Part shown: positions 1 through 7,812 of the stretch, piece after piece
Layout of the letters: every line of letters starts with the position of its first letter
Numbering within the stretch: position 1 is the stretch's first letter
Assembly (NCBI GenBank): GCA_023382655.1
Contig: JAHDWK010000023.1
Location: forward strand, 1 to 64,000
Direction: 5' to 3'
DNA from: Anaerolineae bacterium
Lineage (GTDB): Bacteria > Chloroflexota > Anaerolineae > Promineifilales > Promineifilaceae
Length of the DNA: 64,000 nt
Program-made: the position numbers and the translations under genes
The notes under the pieces: model-generated
Database searches by the model: none
The model's input: the letters and a program-made list of their open reading frames with translations, nothing else
Told to the model about the DNA's origin: nothing

Positions 1-209
1 GCTGGTGGTCGTTTGACCGGGTGGAGTACCGGGATGAGAAGGTGGTGTTCCTGACCAGCTTCTTACCGGCAGGCACCTACCAGTACACCTACTTCCTGGA
101 TACGGTCATCCCCGGCAGTTACCAGGTGATGCCGACGTTGGCCAGAGAAGCGTACTTCCCAGAGGTGAACGGCCGTGCCGCCGGCCTGCTCTTCACGATT
201 GCGGAATAA
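1..209 (+). CDS. Alpha-2-macroglobulin family protein, C-terminal fragment
   Basis: The open frame enters from the left edge (first codon at position 3, reading W-W-S-F-D) and stops at 209, so only about 68 C-terminal residues are visible. The text R-D-E-K-V-V-F, then LPAGTYQYTY, PGSYQVMP, and a final P-E-V-N-G-R-A, matches the conserved end of bacterial alpha-2-macroglobulin-like proteins (receptor-binding-like domain). Family members are large periplasmic or surface protease traps. The protease-bait and thioester regions lie outside the window, so it cannot be seen whether the thioester motif is present. A short inverted repeat follows 20 bp after the stop. Confidence 0.7.
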   Translation, partial: WWSFDRVEYRDEKVVFLTSFLPAGTYQYTYFLDTVIPGSYQVMPTLAREAYFPEVNGRAAGLLFTIAE

Positions 210-228
210 ACGGGCACTTATTAGTAAA

Positions 229-261
229 AGACCCGAAGGGTTTTGAAAACCCTTCGGGTCT
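229..261. terminator. AGACC...GGTCT inverted repeat, probable terminator
   Basis: Perfect arms AGACCCGAAGGGT and ACCCTTCGGGTCT enclose a short A/T loop, directly downstream of the alpha-2-macroglobulin stop. It belongs to the same family as the palindromes at 7302, 11110, 14007, 14883 and 21314. There is no long T-tract, so terminator function is less certain than for the copy at 7302. Confidence 0.6.
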
Positions 262-489
262 GTGGGGGCGTTAGTCGCGTTCGCTTAGAGGAAGGAGGGA
301 AATGATACGGCCGTGACCCTTCCCTTGGGCCAACAACTATCAAGCTGTCATTGGCAACGGCCGACGAACAAAGCTCAGCCTGGCTCAGTTTGAAGGCCGG
401 CCCATCGGGGCTGAGATGTGGTTACAGCTATGGAGTAGATTAGGCAAGGTGGGTTCTACAATGAATAGGAATAAGATCATAACCAAGTT
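262..489. other. Gap without a recognisable gene
   Basis: No convincing ORF or RNA gene is visible. The stretch contains one ACGGCCGT copy at 307 and lies between the alpha-2-macroglobulin gene and the AT-rich NACHT gene, both of which end here. It may be the boundary of an acquired segment. Confidence 0.4.
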
Positions 490-2784
490 TTAGTTTCTCT
501 GCTTGATTTGCCGAACTGGTGTTTCATACATTTTTTCAACTATATTTGCTAAGTTCTGATTACCCTTAAGCAACTTTTTAACCCTTTTGTCTTGCTTTCT
601 CATTAATCGAGTCCGTTCAGAGAGATTCTTAGTTTCACGTCGAAGTGTTAGTGATAAATCTAGAGGAAGAGGATCTGGATACAACTCAAACAACAAATCA
701 AAAGTTTGATTCTCATCGAGTTCAATATAGGCAACATTTAGCAAAAACAAGGCATAAGGTTTTATTTCAGGGTCATAAGAATCCTTATCAAAGTCATCAG
801 TTGCGATTGCAACGGCGGCACTCTCCAATGCATCTTGAAAAAAGGTGTAAGAATACCCACCCCTTATTAGCATTTGTACGAGCCATAGAATGCCCATCTG
901 TGGTAGATGTCCAAAAGGGGATTCCTCCCTCATCGCAATAGTATCCAAATACAACTGAGCGGCATCAAGCATTACTTTCTTGATTCCTTCTCTTATTGTG
1001 TCATATGGACTCGCATAAGCAGCAAGAAGATAGTTACCCATATTGATCATTTTCAACCATCTCTCCGCTTGTGAGGTAGGGAACATTCTGGTGATTGCGT
1101 CAACTATATCTGGACAGTCTCTCCGGAGCCCTAAGTAAAAGAAGAATGTATTTAGCCAATATAATTGGAATGCCCGGTTGTCAATCTGGAAATCGCGACT
1201 ATGTAACACCGATTTAGCATAAAAGAACTCTGTAAAAGTACGATGCTTAAAACTCAAAATCTGCATTTGGTTATTGGCAATTACTATCTCAGTACGATTG
1301 ATGAGTCTGTCAAATATCTCAACATTATTGAGGTTGAGATTTCGCCTGCTGAGATAAGTATCAACAATAGCTTTTGCTTCGACAAGAGAAATATTGTCCA
1401 TTTCATTCAGAATCATATGTTCTGCAAGTTGCATTGTGATATTGTTCAATGCTTCGTATTCCTTTTCAGATTGCAGACCTTTTTTCATATCCCAACGACC
1501 CAACATTAGCTCTGAATACTTTGAATATAGCTCAGTCATGTTTGATGGCAACTCTTCAGACCCTTCATTTAACAGTTTTGCGAGCAAGATTGCAGCTATT
1601 GGACTTCGAGGCAGATCTTTAAACAATGGAGACCTTTTCAAGTCTTCAATAATACGATTCTTAATGTCCAATTTTGTACATAAGGTTTGAATAAAAGTAA
1701 TGGTTTTACTCAGAGTTAATGGCCTAATTTCATAACAGGCAATTTCGCGTCTAAGACTGTTAGCTTCTTGTAAACCTGGAAGATACCTAGTTGCAAGAAT
1801 TACATAATAGTTTGGGGAATTGATTACCTGTGACCTCAATGCACTTAGAGCTTCAAGTTGCTCTCCCGACGTATTTCGTTTTTCATCAAACCCATCAATC
1901 AGAACCAGATATTTGACTTCTTCTATTTGTGATAGCATTTCCGGAGCAATGGTCGCGCTAATCAATTGCTCGATATCTTTATGGTAAGAATCAGACAAAT
2001 CCTTGTAAGTACATAAGATGGGTAACAAATTGGTAGTCTTATAAATTTCTGGGTTTGTGTAATGATTAGTCAATTGCCTAAGGAGTTTTGATTTTCCTGT
2101 TCCCATGCCCCCTTCAATTAACAAAAATCGCTCCTTCCGAATCTCCTGATGAATATCTATCCGCCTCTTTTGAGAGATTCTACGGCGTCGATAATCAAAT
2201 TCTGGTTGTTCATCAATGTCCTGTTCAACATAAAATTGATTTTCTCCTATATCAATCAAGCTCAACCTTCGATCTAATTCGACCGTGATATTGCGCAATG
2301 TATTAAGATAGTCACTAACATATAGTGGCAAGTCTATCCAGTAAACAGGAAGATGGGCATTGATAAGCGCCTCTAGACGTTTCCCATCTATGAATTCAAT
2401 GCTACGCGACACAAAATTTGCACGAATCTTTCTTTGCGCACCACCCGTAACATTTTGTGTTGCAATCACCCAAACTTCAGAGATATACACTTCCTCTTTC
2501 CCATTTCGAAAATAGCGCGGTACAGTGAAGCATTCACTAATTTGCCTTTCAATATCAGAAAGGTCTTGATGTACCTTGCCAACTTTAGCCACTATTCCCA
2601 CATATTGTATATGGCCTAAACTCTCATGTTTTTTTGCTAAGACAAGATCTGCCCCCATTTCGTTGGAACCATGTGTATACTCTACATCGGTGATCCCAGG
2701 CAATTTAGCCAACAGTTTAATTAACATCGGATGCAAATCATTAACTTCATCTTTGATGCGACTTATTAATTCTTCACGACTCAT
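490..2784 (-). CDS. NACHT-family STAND NTPase with N-terminal nuclease-like domain
   Basis: A 764-residue protein. Residues 1-145 look like a restriction-endonuclease-like (Mrr / PD-(D/E)XK) fold: GADLVL with Asp46, followed by a strand ending VAK at 65-67. Ala sits where Glu or Gln of the usual E/QxK motif would be, so catalysis is uncertain. A NACHT NTPase module follows, with Walker A GGMGTGKS at 225-232 and Walker B YLVLIDGFDE at 292-301, then a helical C-terminal region without recognisable repeats. Bacterial NACHT proteins of this layout (effector, NTPase, sensor) are known anti-phage defence proteins, and that role is inferred here. The gene is clearly richer in A/T than its neighbours and contains no ACGGCCGT, which suggests recent acquisition. 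It appears to be monocistronic. Confidence 0.8.
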   Translation of the reverse strand: MSREELISRIKDEVNDLHPMLIKLLAKLPGITDVEYTHGSNEMGADLVLAKKHESLGHIQYVGIVAKVGKVHQDLSDIERQISECFTVPRYFRNGKEEVYISEVWVIATQNVTGGAQRKIRANFVSRSIEFIDGKRLEALINAHLPVYWIDLPLYVSDYLNTLRNITVELDRRLSLIDIGENQFYVEQDIDEQPEFDYRRRRISQKRRIDIHQEIRKERFLLIEGGMGTGKSKLLRQLTNHYTNPEIYKTTNLLPILCTYKDLSDSYHKDIEQLISATIAPEMLSQIEEVKYLVLIDGFDEKRNTSGEQLEALSALRSQVINSPNYYVILATRYLPGLQEANSLRREIACYEIRPLTLSKTITFIQTLCTKLDIKNRIIEDLKRSPLFKDLPRSPIAAILLAKLLNEGSEELPSNMTELYSKYSELMLGRWDMKKGLQSEKEYEALNNITMQLAEHMILNEMDNISLVEAKAIVDTYLSRRNLNLNNVEIFDRLINRTEIVIANNQMQILSFKHRTFTEFFYAKSVLHSRDFQIDNRAFQLYWLNTFFFYLGLRRDCPDIVDAITRMFPTSQAERWLKMINMGNYLLAAYASPYDTIREGIKKVMLDAAQLYLDTIAMREESPFGHLPQMGILWLVQMLIRGGYSYTFFQDALESAAVAIATDDFDKDSYDPEIKPYALFLLNVAYIELDENQTFDLLFELYPDPLPLDLSLTLRRETKNLSERTRLMRKQDKRVKKLLKGNQNLANIVEKMYETPVRQIKQRN

Positions 2785-2950
2785 TTTTATAGCTCTACTC
2801 CAGTGCGGTCTTCCTTCTGGCCGCTGTGGTCGGCGTCACCGCCACTCCACACCTGTTTTGTTCAATGCACATACTAGAATTATACGGCCGTACCCCTACC
2901 AGCCAATCGCGTCACGGCCGTGTCCGTTGTATAGCCCCCCTATCACTGAT

Positions 2951-3229
2951 CTAAACAGTTTCCAACTCTGTTTTCCAGGCCGGTTCTAAATCATAGTACA
3001 GCACATCGGGGTCAATATCCGCGCCGTTAGCCCAGGCGATAGTACCACCTTCGATGCACACGTCTTCAAAAACCGCCCGATCCTGGCGAATCGGTTCAAA
3101 AATTGGCCCATGCAGAAATGGTTCCAGATCAACTTCCTTTTCCGTCCCATCTTCAAATTCCAAAAGCATAAAATACCCTTTTTGGGGCGTTGCCTTTTGT
3201 ACCTTTACTCGCTTGCCAGGTATCGTCAT
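2951..3229 (-). CDS. DUF2442 family protein
   Basis: A 92-residue protein. The pattern L-L-E-F-E-D-G-T-E-K-E-V-D-L followed by W-A-N-G-A-D-I-D-P-D-V-L-Y is the hallmark of DUF2442, in which a short beta-rich domain binds an unknown partner. It lies 11 bp downstream of a DUF4160 gene on the same strand. DUF4160 and DUF2442 genes commonly pair in small toxin-antitoxin-like or accessory modules, but no activity is established. It contains no signal peptide or membrane segment. The start ATG follows an AGGAGAATTAAA ribosome-binding site. Confidence 0.75.
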   Translation of the reverse strand: MTIPGKRVKVQKATPQKGYFMLLEFEDGTEKEVDLEPFLHGPIFEPIRQDRAVFEDVCIEGGTIAWANGADIDPDVLYYDLEPAWKTELETV

Positions 3230-3240
3230 TTTAATTCTCC

Positions 3241-3501
3241 TTATTCTAGCGGCTCAATGCGGAATAGAGGTCGCATATGCACCGCCAGATTCCAGTTTTG
3301 GCGTAAGTCATCCCGGTGTAGTGAAGCCCATTCTACAACCATGCTATGCGCCCGGCGAGGAAGCTTGCCGCGCATAATTTCCAGGGTTTCAATGATGTAA
3401 ACCGCTTCATATTCGCCATACTCCGCATGAAAATGTGGCGGCGCATGGTCGTTGAAGTACATATAAATCACAACACCAAAAAAGTGGCAAATTTGCGGCA
3501 T
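3241..3501 (-). CDS. DUF4160 family protein
   Basis: About 86 residues from the chosen ATG at 3501 (MPQICHFFG). An upstream TTG at 3519 would add six residues. The sequence Y-F-N-D-H-A-P-P-H-F-H-A-E-Y is the defining DUF4160 motif, with conserved His residues that could bind metal. It precedes the DUF2442 gene by 11 bp, so the two are probably co-transcribed. The pair lies next to the NACHT gene but contains normal-composition DNA, so it need not have arrived with it. Function is unknown. Confidence 0.75.
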   Translation of the reverse strand: MPQICHFFGVVIYMYFNDHAPPHFHAEYGEYEAVYIIETLEIMRGKLPRRAHSMVVEWASLHRDDLRQNWNLAVHMRPLFRIEPLE

Positions 3502-3649
3502 GGCATCATTATAAGCCAACTTTCAGAGCAGAAGCAACACACCGTCACGGCCGTGCCCGTCCGTGGCCAGGTGATGCGATGCAGAAGTAGGTTGCCGGGA
3601 ATGAAGATTGTGGGCACACTTCATCATCGTTCAAAATAGACCTGGTAGA

Positions 3650-3696
3650 GATTGGTTCAATCTTGGAGATTGTCAATCTAGGAGATTGAACCAATC
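3650..3696. repeat. Inverted repeat of GGAGATTG-type units
   Basis: Arms GATTGGTTCAATCT and AGATTGAACCAATC (14 bp, perfect) flank a loop that itself repeats GGAGATTG. The structure ends 12 bp before the SpoIIE-fusion gene start. The units recur at 6539, 7765, 19812 and 32949. Confidence 0.7.
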
Positions 3697-3708
3697 TGAA
3701 ACGCGCGA

Positions 3709-5952
3709 ATGCTCGAACTCAAGGATTTCCTGCACTTACCCCAACTGGACGCCCTCATTGACCAACTCGCCGCCACCGACGCCGGTTTGATTATCGTGGC
3801 CGGTTCAGACCCACACCAGCCGGACAGCGTGGCTGGCTTTCTGCCCAGCGGCCGTGCGGCCGTCTTCCGCATCCTCATGCGCCAGATCATGGAGGCCAAC
3901 CCGGCTGCGCACGCCCTCGTTGTCGCCGCCCACAAAGAAGCCGTGCGGCTGCCCCGCCACCTGCGACGCCGGGTGCAGTTTACGCTGGTACGCGGCGTGT
4001 ACACCTATGAAGGAGCGATTGCCCAGGCCATCAAACAACGGCCGTCCCTGCTGGTCATTGATCAACTAAATGTGGACACGGCCGTGCTCGCCCTGGAAGC
4101 CGCTCACCAGGGATTGTGCGTCCTGGCCCCTCTGGACACGATCTTTCGCGGCGCAGATGTGGCCCGCGTCTTGTTGGAATGGGGCGCAAGCCAGGCGCAG
4201 TTAGCCGCGCTGCGTTGGGTGGTCGCCGTACAGCGGCTGCCCATGCTCTGCCCCCACTGCCGCCAGCCCGTCGCCAGCCTGCCCGCCGCCCTCACCGACC
4301 GGCTGGCCCATTACCCCGACCTGGCCGCCCTGCCGCCCGCAGCGGGCGCACCCACCTTTTACCAGGCAGCGGGTTGTGAACAGTGTGAGGGACACGGGCG
4401 TGGGGGGCACGGCCGTCAAAAAACCGAAGTCACCGCCTTCGACATTTTCCGCGCCCCCGCCGAACCGGAAACGCTGTTTGCCCAGACCAGCCTGCTGTCG
4501 TTAGAAGAATATGTGCTGCGGCTGGCGGCGGCCGGCCATCTCTGCCTGGATGACGCGCTCAACCTGGAATCCGATCAGCTACGCCGCACCTACAACCTGC
4601 TCACCGCCAGCGAACACGCCTTGCGCCAGACTAACCGGACATTGCAAGCCAAATTGCTGGAATTAGAGGCCGCCAACCACGTCTTGCAGCAGCGCACCGA
4701 AGCTCTCATCTCACTCCAGGAAATGGGGCAGGCGCTCATCAGCACCCAAGGGCTGGCAGAACTGGCCCACCACGTCTGCCGCCACACCTATGGCCTGTGT
4801 GACGCCGACCGGGCCGTGTTGTACTACTTACGCTCAGAGGAAACGGCCGACATCCTGGCCTTCACCGGCTGGGACAAGAGCCACGTCACACACCAGGTAG
4901 CGGCTACTGAGGTATTTGATGGGGATACGGCCGTAACTCCCTTCCACCACTTTCCCCCCGGCATCGCCCCCCACCCGCCGGCAGCCGGGCAGTTTCCCAT
5001 ACGCGCCGGGCTGCGTTTACCCCTTATCGCCCAGGATGCGCCGGTAGGCGTGATGATCGTGCACACCACCCAACACACCAGCTTTGCCCCCGGCAAGGTG
5101 GCCCTGCTGCAAACCTTTGCCAACCAGGCGGCGCTGGCCATCCAGCGCGCCGGACTGATCACCACCCTGCAAGACCATATCCACCAGTTGGAAGCGGCCC
5201 AGACGGAAATTGTCAAAAAGGAGCGGTTGGAACAGGAGCTAGACCTGGCGCGGCAGGTGCAGGAGAGCATGTTACCGCGCATCTTCCCGCTCACGCCCGG
5301 TTACAGCTTTGCCGCCCGCAACCGTCCGGCGCGCCACGTCGGCGGTGACTTTTACGATGTAATTTTGCTGGATGCCGACGCGGTGGGGCTGGTCATTGGC
5401 GATGTATCCGACAAGGGCATGCCCTCCGCGCTCTACATGGCGCTGACGCGCAGCCTGATTTTTGCCGAAGCGCGCCGGGAACGTTCACCGGCCCGCGTAT
5501 TGCAAAATGTGCATCGCCTGCTGTTAGCGTTGGGCGAGAGCAATATGTTTGTCACCGTGTTTTATGGGGTGGTGGATATGCCCGCCCGTCACCTGACGTA
5601 TGCGCGGGCCGGGCATGATTATCCGCTGCTGCTGCGCCAGGGGGTGGTGCAGCGTCTCGGTGGCAACGGCCTGTTTTTGGGTTTTCCCGGCGTGGATGAT
5701 TTGCAGTTGTCGGAGGAGGCGTTGGCGTTAGAAATGAATGACCGGCTGGTTCTCTACACCGATGGATTGACGGATGTGGTGGATGAACACGGCCGTCTGT
5801 TCAGTCCAGGCCAGCTCTTCCCCATCATTCAGCAACACGCCCACCAACCGCTGCCGGACTTTTGCCAGGCCATCTTTGCCGACCTGGAAACGTACCAGGG
5901 CAACGCCGAACAGTACGATGATATGACGTTGTTGGTGGTGGAGATAACGTGA
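3709..5952 (+). CDS. Fusion of GspE-like domain, GAF and SpoIIE phosphatase
   Basis: A 747-residue protein with three parts. Residues 1-250 resemble the C-terminal half of type II secretion / type IV pilus ATPases (GspE/PilB). They show V-L-A-P-L-D-T near 138 (in place of the usual STLHTN), L-R-W-V-V-A-V-Q-R-L near 168, and the four-cysteine zinc site CPHC 181-184 and CEQC 223-226. The Walker A loop is replaced by GSDPHQPDS, so it should not hydrolyse ATP. A coiled coil (about 290-335) leads to a GAF domain (about 335-490). A second short helix leads to a SpoIIE/PP2C phosphatase with GGDFYD at 545-550 and GDVSDKGMPSAL at 564-575. The phosphatase looks active and probably acts on an anti-sigma-factor antagonist. 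No clear Shine-Dalgarno precedes the ATG. Confidence 0.85.
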   Translation: MLELKDFLHLPQLDALIDQLAATDAGLIIVAGSDPHQPDSVAGFLPSGRAAVFRILMRQIMEANPAAHALVVAAHKEAVRLPRHLRRRVQFTLVRGVYTYEGAIAQAIKQRPSLLVIDQLNVDTAVLALEAAHQGLCVLAPLDTIFRGADVARVLLEWGASQAQLAALRWVVAVQRLPMLCPHCRQPVASLPAALTDRLAHYPDLAALPPAAGAPTFYQAAGCEQCEGHGRGGHGRQKTEVTAFDIFRAPAEPETLFAQTSLLSLEEYVLRLAAAGHLCLDDALNLESDQLRRTYNLLTASEHALRQTNRTLQAKLLELEAANHVLQQRTEALISLQEMGQALISTQGLAELAHHVCRHTYGLCDADRAVLYYLRSEETADILAFTGWDKSHVTHQVAATEVFDGDTAVTPFHHFPPGIAPHPPAAGQFPIRAGLRLPLIAQDAPVGVMIVHTTQHTSFAPGKVALLQTFANQAALAIQRAGLITTLQDHIHQLEAAQTEIVKKERLEQELDLARQVQESMLPRIFPLTPGYSFAARNRPARHVGGDFYDVILLDADAVGLVIGDVSDKGMPSALYMALTRSLIFAEARRERSPARVLQNVHRLLLALGESNMFVTVFYGVVDMPARHLTYARAGHDYPLLLRQGVVQRLGGNGLFLGFPGVDDLQLSEEALALEMNDRLVLYTDGLTDVVDEHGRLFSPGQLFPIIQQHAHQPLPDFCQAIFADLETYQGNAEQYDDMTLLVVEIT

Positions 5953-5992
5953 TACGTGAGGTTTATCAGGTCACGCATCACGCATAAAAGCT
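5946..5992. repeat. Short ACGCATCACGC-type repeat at gene end
   Basis: Imperfect repeats of GTGATACGTGA and CACGCATCACGC lie between the convergent SpoIIE-fusion and Yip1 genes. They match the units in the hairpin at 52991-53030. Confidence 0.5.
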
Positions 5993-5993
5993 T

Positions 5994-6512
5994 TTATAAG
6001 CCTGTCAGCATCCCTAAAAAGCTCATAACCACACCCAGGCCAATGAGGTAAATGAACCAGCCCACCAGGACCGTAACGAAGGCTTTACTGCCCTCACTGA
6101 GGCCCAGGACGTTTTGCGTGGCCACATAGAAAGAAGCGACCAACCAGCAAGCCACCAAAAATTTGATAACAATCCCCATGAGGGGAGTGAAGGAAAAGAT
6201 GTTGAAGGCAGCCGGGGCATAGGCAAAACCAAGCACCCGCATAATCTGGATCATAGTGGCATCGCCTTTGAACACTTTGACGCCGATGAGGTAAACAGCG
6301 CCCGCCCACAACAGCCAGGAAACCACTGCCCATAGTAACAGCGAGCCAAAGCCAACCGGAATACTGCTGCTCAGCATCCCCCCGCCAATAGCCGAACAAA
6401 TAGCCGCTACAATGACCACCAGCAACGCCTGCATGGTGGCTTTTTCGTCCACTTTTAGCGCCGCATAGGTGTCTGAATTCATGGTCAGCGCACCGATCAA
6501 TTTCTCTTTCAT
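5994..6512 (-). CDS. Yip1-domain membrane protein
   Basis: About 173 residues from the ATG at 6512, which has an AGGAGAG ribosome-binding site. An open frame continues upstream through repeat DNA and is not considered coding. The protein has five hydrophobic segments, and the context G-D-A-T-M-I-Q-I-M-R-V-L-G-F-A-Y-A-P-A-A-F is typical of the Yip1 (PF04893) family, whose prokaryotic role is unknown. It is an inner-membrane protein and is transcribed convergently with the SpoIIE-fusion gene. Confidence 0.75.
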   Translation of the reverse strand: MKEKLIGALTMNSDTYAALKVDEKATMQALLVVIVAAICSAIGGGMLSSSIPVGFGSLLLWAVVSWLLWAGAVYLIGVKVFKGDATMIQIMRVLGFAYAPAAFNIFSFTPLMGIVIKFLVACWLVASFYVATQNVLGLSEGSKAFVTVLVGWFIYLIGLGVVMSFLGMLTGL

Positions 6513-6538
6513 TTTTTTCTCTCCTGAGGTTTGTTGAA

Positions 6539-6600
6539 AATTATGGAGATTGGAGATTAGAGATGGGAGATGGGTCATCACCAATCGGCAATCTCTACCC
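6539..6600. repeat. GGAGATTG / GGGAGATG short tandem repeats
   Basis: TGGAGATTGGAGATTAGAGATGGGAGATGGG units lie immediately upstream of the Yip1 gene, followed by a partly complementary CAATCGGCAATCTCT. The rest of the 293-bp gap (6513-6805) holds one ACGGCCGT (about 6684) and a GCAGAG...GCGCAGAG repeat near 6740. Confidence 0.6.
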
Positions 6601-6805
6601 TCCTTTGCTCTGGCGTCGAAGCATAACATAGGCCTATCAATTGGGCAATTTCGCCAAACCGGACGCATTTCGGACAGAGACCGGACGGCCGTACTCTATC
6701 CTACCCCCATCTTACCCGTGCGTTCACCAAACCCGGTTAACGCAGAGCCGCTGAGGCGCAGAGACAACCTTCGCGCCCTTCGCGGATCAAAAAAGGAGCA
6801 TACAG

Positions 6806-7294
6806 ATGAAGTTCAGAGTTTTGTTACCATTTGTCCTGTTGGCGCTGCTGGCCTTGCTGCTGGCAGCCTGTGGCGGCGAACCAGCCACCGTTAATGACAT
6901 TCCCGCCTACCCCGATGCCACCGCCTTGCAGCCCGGCGAAGACCCCATTGCCGATACATTGGTCAATAATATGGAGCAAGACGCTAACCTGCGCGCCAAC
7001 ATTGGCACCGGCGGTAGCATTGAGCAGATGGCTTATCGCCTGCCAGAAGGCACTACCTGGGACGAGGTGAAGAGCTTTTATGATCGAGAATTGGATTCGG
7101 CCGGTTGGGAGAGCGGCATGGGTGGCCCTGGAGGCGACCTGGCCAGCGGTATTTTGGAATCGGTGAATACCGGCAATGAACTATTTCAAATGGCTTCCTG
7201 GAACAAAGGTGATCAAATCTTGTCACTGATCCGCAATGTAAACCCCACCAATGAGGCTGAGGTTTACCTGATCATGTCGTTAAACACAAACTGA
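6806..7294 (+). CDS. Hypothetical lipoprotein
   Basis: A 162-residue protein with a signal peptide (MKFRVLLPF, then a Leu/Ala stretch) and a lipobox LLAAC at residues 18-22, so it is probably a lipid-anchored extracytoplasmic protein. The mature part has a compact alpha/beta pattern (W-D-E-V-K-S-F-Y-D-R-E-L near the middle) reminiscent of small stress-associated lipoprotein folds, but no family is recognised. A good ribosome-binding site AAAAGGAG lies upstream, and a strong terminator follows 8 bp after the stop. Confidence 0.7.
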   Translation: MKFRVLLPFVLLALLALLLAACGGEPATVNDIPAYPDATALQPGEDPIADTLVNNMEQDANLRANIGTGGSIEQMAYRLPEGTTWDEVKSFYDRELDSAGWESGMGGPGGDLASGILESVNTGNELFQMASWNKGDQILSLIRNVNPTNEAEVYLIMSLNTN

Positions 7295-7301
7295 GCGACG
7301 T

Positions 7302-7340
7302 AGACCTGACAGGTTTTGCAAACCTGTCAGGTCTTTTTGT
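7302..7340 (+). terminator. Rho-independent terminator made of the AGACCTGACAGGT repeat
   Basis: The perfect inverted repeat AGACCTGACAGGTTT / AAACCTGTCAGGTCT is followed by a run of five T, so it fits an intrinsic terminator for the lipoprotein gene. The same palindrome recurs at 11110 and 14883, and inside ileS at 21314. Confidence 0.85.
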
Positions 7341-7353
7341 TTAGGACAGCCCC

Positions 7354-7812
7354 ATGAACCTTGCCGCAATTGCCCTGGTGCAAGAGACACTGGCTCAGGT
7401 GGAGCCAATGGCTACGGCCGTCACCTTCTACGACCGTCTCTTCACCCTCGACCCGACGTTACGGCCGTTGTTCACTCATGACCTGGAACTGCAAGGGGTT
7501 CGTTTCCTGGCCGCGTTGCAAGTGGCTGTGGGTGGGTTAAGTGAACCGGAGACGATGGTCACGGCCGTGAAACAACTGGGCAAACGGCATCTGGCCTATG
7601 GCGTGCGTCCCGAACATTACCACACCTTCGGCGAAGCCCTGTTCTGGACACTGGAACAACAATTGGGTGAGCGCTGGACGCCGGCAATCACCGCTGCCTG
7701 GAGCGAAGCCTACTATTTACTGGCGGGGTTGATGAAAGAAGCCGCCACGCCACCAAAGGTTGAAGATTGGAAATTGGGGACACTCGAATCGCCAACCTCT
7801 CATCTCTTCTAG
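7354..7812 (+). CDS. Single-domain globin
   Basis: A 152-residue globin resembling the haem domain of flavohaemoglobins. F-Y-D-R-L-F at 25-30 is followed by P-T-L-R-P-L-F. The proximal haem ligand is probably His79 in R-H-L-A-Y-G-V-R-P-E-H-Y, which matches the K-H-x-x-x-x-I-x-P-E-Q-Y pattern of Hmp. There is no reductase domain, so it would need a partner for turnover. Likely roles are oxygen or nitric oxide binding or detoxification. The 3' end overlaps the convergent YihY gene by 4 bp and contains GATTGGAAATTGGGG-type repeat text. Confidence 0.85.
   Translation: MNLAAIALVQETLAQVEPMATAVTFYDRLFTLDPTLRPLFTHDLELQGVRFLAALQVAVGGLSEPETMVTAVKQLGKRHLAYGVRPEHYHTFGEALFWTLEQQLGERWTPAITAAWSEAYYLLAGLMKEAATPPKVEDWKLGTLESPTSHLF

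Noticed and set aside
6513..6668. Upstream extension of the Yip1 protein
   Set aside because: It runs through repeat DNA, while the ATG at 6512 has AGGAGAG at correct spacing.
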